Source: an uncultured Ruminococcus sp. | GTDB lineage: Bacteria; Bacillota; Clostridia; Oscillospirales; Acutalibacteraceae | Length of the DNA stretch: 5,749 nt | Direction of reading: 5' to 3' | Assembly (NCBI GenBank): GCA_902803035.1 | Contig: CADCON010000080.1 | Coordinates: forward strand, 1-5,749 | Shown here: piece after piece, positions 1 through 4,497 of the stretch | Layout of the letters: each line of letters opens with the position of its first letter | How positions within the stretch are numbered: position 1 is the stretch's first letter | The notes under the pieces: model-generated | Told to the model about the DNA's origin: nothing | What the model saw: only the letters and a program-made list of their open reading frames with translations | Databases searched by the model: none | Made by a program: the position numbers and the translations under genes

Positions 1-83
1 GCTGGCGCCCACCTAGGACGACAACGCAGCCATGTGCTCACCAGCGCGCCGAACTTGTCTTTTTGTTTGTTTGGATTGCTATA
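1..83 (-). other. Leader or start of an RNA from the left-edge promoter, product not visible
   Basis: From the predicted start the transcript is first A-rich (CCAAACAAACAAAAAGACAA) and then abruptly GC-rich. GCTGG (41-45 on the transcript) can pair with CCAGC at 1-5, enclosing about 35 nt. The only ATG (31-33) gives M-A-A-L-S-S-stop, and a GTG at 39-41 is open to the edge but has no ribosome binding site. It could be a 5' untranslated leader or the start of a structured RNA; I do not recognise a known RNA family. Confidence 0.4.
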
Positions 84-89
84 AGCTAT

Positions 90-118
90 ATTTTACTTGA
101 AATCGTCAAAAAAGTCAA
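90..118 (-). promoter_or_regulatory. Sigma-A promoter reading out of the left edge
   Basis: On the minus strand, TTGACT (113-118) and TAAAAT (90-95) are separated by exactly 17 bp in AT-rich DNA. The predicted start is near 82-84. It lies 23 bp downstream of the terminator T run, so it starts a new transcription unit whose product is outside the window. Confidence 0.75.
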
Positions 119-140
119 TACGCTATTGAAACTTCATTAT

Positions 141-184
141 AAAAAAAATCGGACGGTGCAGGATTTTTTTCCTTCACCGTCCGA
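141..184 (-). terminator. Strong intrinsic terminator after the lipoprotein-like gene
   Basis: The arms at 149-158 and 175-184 are exact 10-bp reverse complements (TCGGACGGTG on the transcript with CACCGTCCGA). After one mismatch the stem continues with 4 more pairs (160-163 with 170-173), closing on a 6-nt loop. On the minus strand the stem is followed immediately by eight T (141-148). The hairpin begins 13-14 nt after the TGA stop at 198. No T run follows on the plus strand, so it works in one direction. Confidence 0.95.
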
Positions 185-197
185 AACAGAATCAGCA

Positions 198-809
198 TCA
201 GTTTCCGGGCATCTGATAGGTCTGAGCGTAGTTGAAGAACGACATCTCGCTGGATCTGAATTCCGCAGCCACATAATAGACTTTGGTCCTGTCCGGAGAA
301 TCCATGTACCACATGACAAGGTACTGATCGTCATCGGGATAATAACAATAGACCTGATAAGCGTCATATGAACCAAGCGCTTCGCGCGCGCCTGTGAGCT
401 TCTCGATATTGCTGGTTTCTGCTTCCTGCTGCAGCTGATAAAGTCTTGTGCCGGCAGCTTCTTTGGACGTAAAGTCGGCGCCGGACTGCTGTTTGATCGC
501 CTCGGCGTCAATCACGTCCATGGTCAGTATTTCGTAAGGAGATTTGGCGTACTGCACACAGGTAGACGTATTCCCCGGCGTGTACCACTGGAAGAAGGAG
601 TCGTCCAGCGAGAACCATCCGACCGTTTCGTTACCGTATTCAGGCCGGGAAAGGTATTCCTCCGAGGAATAATTGCTGGTGTCGCTTCTTTCAGATGATA
701 CTCCGCCGTTCGACGACTTTCTGTGCGCAATGGAACGCAAGCAGGCGCTTGAAGAAAGCACCATGGCAGCACAAAGAATGCCCCCGATTAGTCTTCTGAA
801 TTTCATCAT
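198..809 (-). CDS. Small exported protein, probable lipoprotein, unknown function
   Basis: I do not recognise a named family. The 203 residues begin with a signal peptide: basic n-region MMKFRR, hydrophobic LIGGILCAAMVLSS (7-20), then SSSAC with Cys23. This resembles a lipobox although Ser rather than Leu is at -3, so lipidation is likely but not certain. Residues 24-50 are a Ser-rich linker (KSSNGG, SSERSDTSNYSSEE). The remainder (about 58-203) is one compact, aromatic- and Asp-rich domain, with GWFSLDDSFFQWYTPG (64-79), VQYAKSPYEILTMDVID (85-101, one likely beta-strand pair), a charged helical middle (EAIKQQSGADFTSKEA) and Tyr/Trp-rich strands QVYCYYPDDDQYLVMWYMD (152-170). The alternating strand pattern suggests a small alpha/beta surface domain. 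The gene is monocistronic, with its own promoter and a strong terminator 14 bp after the stop. It is probably anchored on the outer face of the membrane. Confidence 0.82.
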   Translation of the reverse strand: MMKFRRLIGGILCAAMVLSSSACLRSIAHRKSSNGGVSSERSDTSNYSSEEYLSRPEYGNETVGWFSLDDSFFQWYTPGNTSTCVQYAKSPYEILTMDVIDAEAIKQQSGADFTSKEAAGTRLYQLQQEAETSNIEKLTGAREALGSYDAYQVYCYYPDDDQYLVMWYMDSPDRTKVYYVAAEFRSSEMSFFNYAQTYQMPGN

Positions 810-817
810 TACAACAG

Positions 818-823
818 TCCCTT
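818..823 (-). promoter_or_regulatory. Ribosome binding site of the lipoprotein-like gene (AAGGGA)
   Basis: AAGGGA is 8 nt upstream of the first of two tandem ATG codons (804-809), supporting the start at 809 (the second ATG would be 11 nt away and is also possible). Confidence 0.65.
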
Positions 824-850
824 CAAATTAATTGGATGCCCTGTATGGTA

Positions 851-879
851 ATTATAGCATGATTTTACGATGATTTCAA
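851..879 (-). promoter_or_regulatory. Sigma-A promoter of the lipoprotein-like gene
   Basis: On the minus strand, TTGAAA (874-879) and TATAAT (851-856) are separated by exactly 17 bp, and the -10 box is preceded by TGC (an extended -10). Transcription should start near 843-845, giving a leader of about 35 nt before the ATG at 809. An additional TTGACA at 892-897 is 35 bp from the -10 box and is not properly spaced. The promoter sits in the AT-rich gap downstream of the rsmF stop codon. Confidence 0.85.
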
Positions 880-902
880 GAAAAAACACACTGTCAAAAT
901 CA

Positions 903-2222
903 CTACATTCTGCGCAGTCCTTTTGGGTATCTGTTCTTCAGCCGTCCGCCTGTGCATTTGCCGAAGCCCGTGACCGTTCCTCCGCAGCAAACGGCGGCAT
1001 ACCCCATGAGGGACGGATCCACGGCGATTTCCTCTCCGTGCAGAAAGGCGGAAAGCGCGGGGGAATCCGGCTGCAAAAGCACGGCGTTGACACACTCTTC
1101 GGCGGATGACGCCATGAAAAGCGCGTGAGCCGGCTCGATCCGGTTTTTATTGACGCTCCCCAGCATGACCCCTCCGCGAAGAACTCCCAGACCGCTCACG
1201 ACGGGGACCGTGTCCGGAATGATATACAGGTTCTCCCCTATCTTGCTGATTCTTCCGTAGGGCGGGTCATTGAAGCAGGAAGCAAACAGCTCTCCGCCGC
1301 GTTTTTCTTCTTCGCAGGGCTTTGATGTCTGTACCGGAAAGAATGCCGCATGGGAATCACCCGCTTTTCTCAGCCGCGCGGCAAAATGCCCCTCTCCCCC
1401 GTCCATCGGGAAAATTCTTCTCGTCAACGTGGTGTCAAATCGGTCGCTCCGATTAAATCCGGGGCGGCCGAATGAAACGCCAGCCGGCTCGATACTGAAA
1501 TCCGGATGGCGGTCAAGAAACGCCGCGACAACGTCCTCATTCTCGCACAGGGCAAATGTGCAGGTAGAATAAACCAGCACGCCGCCCTCTCTCAGGCATT
1601 GCGCCGCGCTGTCCAGAATGGCAAGCTGACGTGTCGCACAGGCGGCCGAATGCTCCGGAGACCATTCGGCGGCGGCATTCGCGTCCTTGCGGAACATTCC
1701 CTCGCCGGAGCAGGGCGCGTCCACGAGCACGCGGTCAAAGATTCCTTCCAGCCTTCCGGCAATCGTTTCAGGGTGCGCGCTGGAAACAACGCAGTTGCGT
1801 ACGCCCATGCGCTCGATATTGGACAGAAGAATCTGCGCGCGCTTCGGAACAAATTCGTTGCTCCAAAGCAGTCCCCTTCCGCGCAGGGCAGCGGCAATCT
1901 GCGTGGATTTGCCTCCGGGGGCGGCACACATATCAAGCACCCGCTCTCCGGGCTGAGGATCGAGAATTGTCACCGCCGACATCGCGGACGGCTCCTGAGA
2001 ATAGAACGCTCCCGCATGATGCCACGGTGAATTGCCTATGCTGACGTCGTCGGCGTCGAGATAAAAACCGCTCTCGCAGAAGGGGGCTTTTCTGAGAGGA
2101 AACCCCAGTCTGTCCGCGTCATCAGGGTTGAATTTCAGTGTGTTGATCCTGATTCCTCTCAGATGGCTGCGCTTCATACAGTCCTCAAATTCGCTGTATT
2201 CGCCGCCCAGCATTGCCTTCAT
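903..2222 (-). CDS. rsmF: 16S rRNA (cytosine-C5) methyltransferase, RsmF/NOL1-NOP2-Sun family
   Basis: SAM-dependent enzyme that methylates cytosine C5 in rRNA (C1407 of 16S rRNA for E. coli RsmF). The 439 residues contain IRINTLK (24-30); the family signature GAFYSQEPSAM (71-81); SAM motif I VLDMCAAPGGKST (95-107); motif IV VLVDAPCSGEGMF with Cys171; and motif VI VYSTCTFALCENED with the catalytic Cys221. Both family cysteines are present, so it should be active. The C-terminal RNA-binding extension is present, ending in the RsmF-like GKCTGGRLKNRYPKGLR (421-437), which favours RsmF over RsmB. The start is uncertain: family proteins have a short helix of the type 'LP-eFl-RM' before MKxxLGxEY, and the frame upstream encodes FHTVFISG directly before M1, open back to a TGA at 2259-2261 but with no ATG, GTG or TTG. 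The true start may be the ATA at 2250-2252, or there may be a small frameshift. It lies 164 bp after radC and ends with TAG; no terminator follows. Confidence 0.93.
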   Translation of the reverse strand: MKAMLGGEYSEFEDCMKRSHLRGIRINTLKFNPDDADRLGFPLRKAPFCESGFYLDADDVSIGNSPWHHAGAFYSQEPSAMSAVTILDPQPGERVLDMCAAPGGKSTQIAAALRGRGLLWSNEFVPKRAQILLSNIERMGVRNCVVSSAHPETIAGRLEGIFDRVLVDAPCSGEGMFRKDANAAAEWSPEHSAACATRQLAILDSAAQCLREGGVLVYSTCTFALCENEDVVAAFLDRHPDFSIEPAGVSFGRPGFNRSDRFDTTLTRRIFPMDGGEGHFAARLRKAGDSHAAFFPVQTSKPCEEEKRGGELFASCFNDPPYGRISKIGENLYIIPDTVPVVSGLGVLRGGVMLGSVNKNRIEPAHALFMASSAEECVNAVLLQPDSPALSAFLHGEEIAVDPSLMGYAAVCCGGTVTGFGKCTGGRLKNRYPKGLRRM

Positions 2223-2386
2223 GCCGGAAATAAAAACAGTGTGAAACGCTATTTCAGATCATCCTCTTTCTGTCAGACTTCAGGATGTTGCCGGCAACCT
2301 GCCATCGTTCGTTGATGCCGCCTGTTCAGCGGGCCGACCGCACAACACGCCGGCGCATTGCTCTTTTGGATAAGCATTCAGGCGGC
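2223..2386 (-). other. 164-bp radC-rsmF gap with dyads, no convincing gene
   Basis: On the transcript the radC stop overlaps the left arm of an inverted repeat: GCCGCCTG (2379-2386) pairs with CAGGCGGC (2317-2324), with about 54 nt between. A perfect 12-bp palindrome GTTGCCGGCAAC sits at 2287-2298 and a smaller CGCCGGCG at 2348-2355. None is followed by a T run, so no intrinsic terminator is evident. I found no paired -35/-10 on the minus strand, so rsmF may depend on read-through. The last ~40 bases before the annotated rsmF ATG may be coding (see rsmF). Confidence 0.5.
2263..2269 (-). promoter_or_regulatory. Candidate rsmF ribosome binding site (AAAGAGG), 40 nt before the first ATG
   Basis: AAAGAGG is the only good Shine-Dalgarno match upstream of rsmF. 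It is 10 nt from an in-frame ATA (2250-2252) but 40 nt from the in-frame ATG at 2220-2222, which has only the T-rich stretch TGTTTTTATTTCCGGC before it. Directly after AAAGAGG is ATG-ATC-TGA in a different frame, too close to be served by this site. Confidence 0.5.
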
Positions 2387-3088
2387 CTAGGGGTGTTCCC
2401 TGCTGTTCCTGCCGAATACGGTGGAAAACGAAGCAACAGACCCGTCAGCTCCCACCACCAGATAATCCTTCATTCCGACGCCAATGGTGCCGAGAACGTC
2501 ACATATTTTATCCGCAACGGCTAAATCAGGTCGTCTGAGAGAGACCTTTCCCTTGGCGCAGTAATGGGAAAGAACGATCTGTGTGGCGTTGGTGCCGATA
2601 ATGATTTCCACAAGACGCCGGACGTCGATTGCGGACGCGGAAATAACGCCCTCCTGCAACACCTGCCAGCTGATCAGGGCTTCCCTGTTATCCATGAGAA
2701 ATACCAGAAGCCGCTCCGTTTCTGAAACAACCGATTGATTGACGGCAAACTCAATCACGTTTTCCATGCCTTCAATCGATTGGCCGCGCGATCTGCTGCG
2801 TAAGTAGAAATCAGAGACATCCGAGAAAAGAGAAATGAATAACGCCGAGTGCTTTCCGATGCCATTGATTCTGGTCAATTCGTCAACATCAGCCTTCAGA
2901 ACGCCCTCCAGACTTCCGAAATGATTCAGCAGCGAATGGGCAAGTTCATTGGTGTCTTTCTGCGGAATGGCGTAAAATAGCAGCAATTCCAGAATGGTAT
3001 GTTCCTCAAAGCTTTCGATGCCTTCCTTGACGAAGCGTTCCCTGAGCCTGCACCGATGACCGGTATGTAATTTATTGTCACGTGGCAT
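2387..3088 (-). CDS. radC: RadC-family (JAB/MPN) protein with degenerate metal site
   Basis: The protein has 233 residues, typical for RadC. The N-terminal half is the standard RadC helical region: HTGHRCRLRERF (8-19), HTILELLLFYAIPQKDTNELA (30-50, in part), FGSLEGVL, and a helix-hairpin-helix-like turn LTRINGIGKHSA (71-82). The C-terminal half aligns to the JAB/MPN fold, ending near YLVVGADGSVASFS (209-222). The metal-binding (JAMM) residues are largely altered. Aligned by eye to E. coli RadC, the upstream catalytic Glu is Gln142 (SWQVL), the HNH is His175-Tyr-Cys177 (SHYCAKG), the conserved Ser is Arg185, and only the first His and Asp188 remain at the right spacing. Canonical metallohydrolase activity is therefore doubtful. 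RadC's role in DNA repair is poorly supported even for canonical members; relatives sit in anti-restriction and repair contexts. Here it follows folC by 26 bp in a housekeeping row, which gives no direct functional clue. Family membership is confident; activity is not. Confidence 0.9.
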   Translation of the reverse strand: MPRDNKLHTGHRCRLRERFVKEGIESFEEHTILELLLFYAIPQKDTNELAHSLLNHFGSLEGVLKADVDELTRINGIGKHSALFISLFSDVSDFYLRSRSRGQSIEGMENVIEFAVNQSVVSETERLLVFLMDNREALISWQVLQEGVISASAIDVRRLVEIIIGTNATQIVLSHYCAKGKVSLRRPDLAVADKICDVLGTIGVGMKDYLVVGADGSVASFSTVFGRNSREHP

Positions 3089-3097
3089 ACGATCAAG

Positions 3098-3102
3098 TCC
3101 TT
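3098..3102 (-). promoter_or_regulatory. Ribosome binding site of the radC-like gene (AAGGA)
   Basis: AAGGA lies 9 nt upstream of the ATG at 3086-3088 and inside the 26-bp folC-radC gap. It supports that ATG, and the absence of promoter-like sequence in the short gap supports translation from a shared message. Confidence 0.7.
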
Positions 3103-3114
3103 ATGAGATTTTTG

Positions 3115-4419
3115 TCAGTGATACCTGGATTCAATCAGCTCCTGCATTATCGGGCGCATTTCTGACGCCAGATACAGCGAGCCGCACACTACCACAGCCG
3201 CCGCTTCATCTGTCATGTCAAGCGCGATGGAAGCAGCCTTCCTGTAATTGTCAACCGGCTTGACCGAAACGCCTTCGCGCGCGTATTTTTCCGCGCAGGC
3301 AGCCAGTTCCTTCGCGCTGAGTGCGCGTGGGCTGTCAGGTGTGACGGTGAGAACCATCTCAAATTTAGGCACTATTTTGGACAACGCTTCATCATAAGCC
3401 TTGTCGCGGAGCATTCCGATAATGCCGACAATGCTTCGTCCGTCCAGAAGCTGGTCGATTGAGCGGCAGAGCGCGTCTATTCCGTCGGGATTGTGCGCCC
3501 CGTCGACGATGACGATCGGATCACTTGACAGAATCTCAAACCGCGCGGGAATGCTGGCTTTGGCAATACCGGCGACTATCTGGTTATCGGAAATTCTGAG
3601 ACCCCGCTCGTTCAGCTCTCTCGCGGCATTGACGACGGTAACGGCATTCTCAACCTGATGCGGGCCGGCAAGCGGCACCATGAACCGGAATCCCCCATAT
3701 ACCACTTCGCTGGCGGTCGGAAGAACGGTTTTCACAGTGACCGTATCCATTCCGCTTACCACCAACGGGCTTCCCAGTTCGGCGCATTTCTTTTCTATAA
3801 CCGATACGGCCGCCTGTTCTTGATTCGGCGCGAGAATGACCGGACAGCCCGGCTTGATGATGCCGGCCTTCTCAGCGGCGATCTTCTGCACCGTGTCGCC
3901 CAGAATATCGGTGTGGTCAAGAGAAATCTTGGTGATCACGGAGCACAGCGACTCTTTGATGACATTGGTGGAATCCAGCCTGCCGCCCAGTCCGCATTCC
4001 AGCACCACGACGTCGCATTCCTTCTGCGCGAACCACAGTATTGCCACCGCTGTGATCAATTCAAACTGCGTCAGACTACAGCCGGATTTTTCCAGAAGAT
4101 CATTGACGGTCCTGATTCTTGTCATCATCTGGGCGAATTCCTCTTCGCTGATCATTTCGCCGTCCACCTTGAATCTCTCTCGGAAGTCGATCACGTAGGG
4201 CGAAGTAAAAAGCCCCGTCTTATAACCTGCGCATTTCAGGATGGAAGCCAGCATGGTGCTTGTCGAGCCTTTGCCGTTGGTGCCTGCCACGTGGACGAAT
4301 TTCAGCTTGTCCTGCGGGTTGCCGAGATAAGCCATCATCTTGGTGATGCGCTCCAGCCCCGGCTTGATACCGAATTTTTCGGTCGCGTCCACATAGGCCC
4401 TTGCCTCTGTATAATTCAC
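3115..4419 (-). CDS. folC: Folylpolyglutamate synthase / dihydrofolate synthase
   Basis: Mur-ligase-family cytoplasmic enzyme that adds glutamate to folates (and often to dihydropteroate) using ATP, retaining folate in the cell and improving its use as a one-carbon cofactor. The 434-residue length is normal. Visible motifs in order: P-loop AGTNGKGSTST (about 45-55); the SPY-bearing folate-site loop (73-75) followed by ERF (81-83); ECGLGGRLDSTN (141-152), including the metal/ATP-site Glu and Asp; SLDHTDILG (166-174); EKAGIIKP (183-190), containing the Lys that is carbamylated in the family; the C-domain DGAHNP signature (306-311); MLRDK (336-340); and the family-like GSLYLASE near the end (413-420). 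All key residues are present, so it should be active. Start is GTG with a good ribosome binding site. It follows valS by 78 bp and precedes the radC-like gene by 26 bp, suggesting co-transcription. Whether it has dihydrofolate synthase activity as well as polyglutamylation cannot be decided from sequence alone. Confidence 0.97.
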   Translation of the reverse strand: MNYTEARAYVDATEKFGIKPGLERITKMMAYLGNPQDKLKFVHVAGTNGKGSTSTMLASILKCAGYKTGLFTSPYVIDFRERFKVDGEMISEEEFAQMMTRIRTVNDLLEKSGCSLTQFELITAVAILWFAQKECDVVVLECGLGGRLDSTNVIKESLCSVITKISLDHTDILGDTVQKIAAEKAGIIKPGCPVILAPNQEQAAVSVIEKKCAELGSPLVVSGMDTVTVKTVLPTASEVVYGGFRFMVPLAGPHQVENAVTVVNAARELNERGLRISDNQIVAGIAKASIPARFEILSSDPIVIVDGAHNPDGIDALCRSIDQLLDGRSIVGIIGMLRDKAYDEALSKIVPKFEMVLTVTPDSPRALSAKELAACAEKYAREGVSVKPVDNYRKAASIALDMTDEAAAVVVCGSLYLASEMRPIMQELIESRYH

Positions 4420-4424
4420 AAAAA

Positions 4425-4430
4425 CACCTC
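4425..4430 (-). promoter_or_regulatory. folC ribosome binding site (GAGGTG)
   Basis: GAGGTG on the minus strand lies 5 nt before a GTG at 4417-4419 (about 7 nt from the GAGG core). It supports GTG as the folC start, because the following residues (MNYTEARAYV) match the usual FolC N-terminus and no ATG is available upstream at a suitable distance. Confidence 0.75.
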
Positions 4431-4439
4431 GTTCAGGCG

Positions 4440-4473
4440 GTATTCCGGCTCCGGAAAAATGAAGCCGGAATAC
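4440..4473 (-). promoter_or_regulatory. Perfect 11-bp hairpin in the valS-folC gap, possible attenuator or mRNA processing/stability element
   Basis: The 11-base arms at 4440-4450 and 4463-4473 are exact reverse complements (GTATTCCGGCT on the transcript, paired with AGCCGGAATAC), enclosing a 12-nt loop. The loop itself contains TTTTTCCGG, so a second pairing (TTCCGG with the adjacent CCGGAA, tiny loop) would exclude the long stem. On the minus strand the stem is followed about 10 nt later by GAGGTGTTTTT, which is the folC ribosome binding site plus a short T run. A classical terminator would have the T run directly at the stem base, so full termination is doubtful. Partial attenuation, RNase processing or stem-protected 3' ends of the valS message are all possible. 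The structure is seen; the function is inference. Confidence 0.6.
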
Positions 4474-4497
4474 GCTTTGAAATTGTGTAAAAACGAT

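Noticed and set aside
63..371. Plus-strand ORF with a hydrophobic N-terminus (MFVWIAISYILLEIV)
   Set aside because: It runs across the minus-strand promoter and terminator and then antisense to the lipoprotein-like gene. The hydrophobic start is only the AT-rich promoter region translated, and there is no Shine-Dalgarno.
892..897. TTGACA just after the rsmF stop as the -35 of the lipoprotein gene promoter
   Set aside because: It is 35 bp from the TATAAT. The TTGAAA at 874-879 has the correct 17-bp spacing.
870..902. T-rich stretch (GTGTTTTTTCTT on the minus strand) as an rsmF terminator
   Set aside because: No GC-rich hairpin precedes the T run; the only dyad (TGATTT/AAATCA) surrounds it rather than preceding it.
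1506..2044. Several plus-strand ORFs of 89-174 codons antisense to rsmF
   Set aside because: Arg/Ser/Pro-rich shadows of the rsmF coding strand without start signals or recognisable domains.
2273..2377. 34-codon minus-strand ORF in the radC-rsmF gap (MLIQKSNAPACC...)
   Set aside because: No ribosome binding site, Arg/Cys/Pro-rich composition typical of random GC-rich translation, and it overlaps the dyads.
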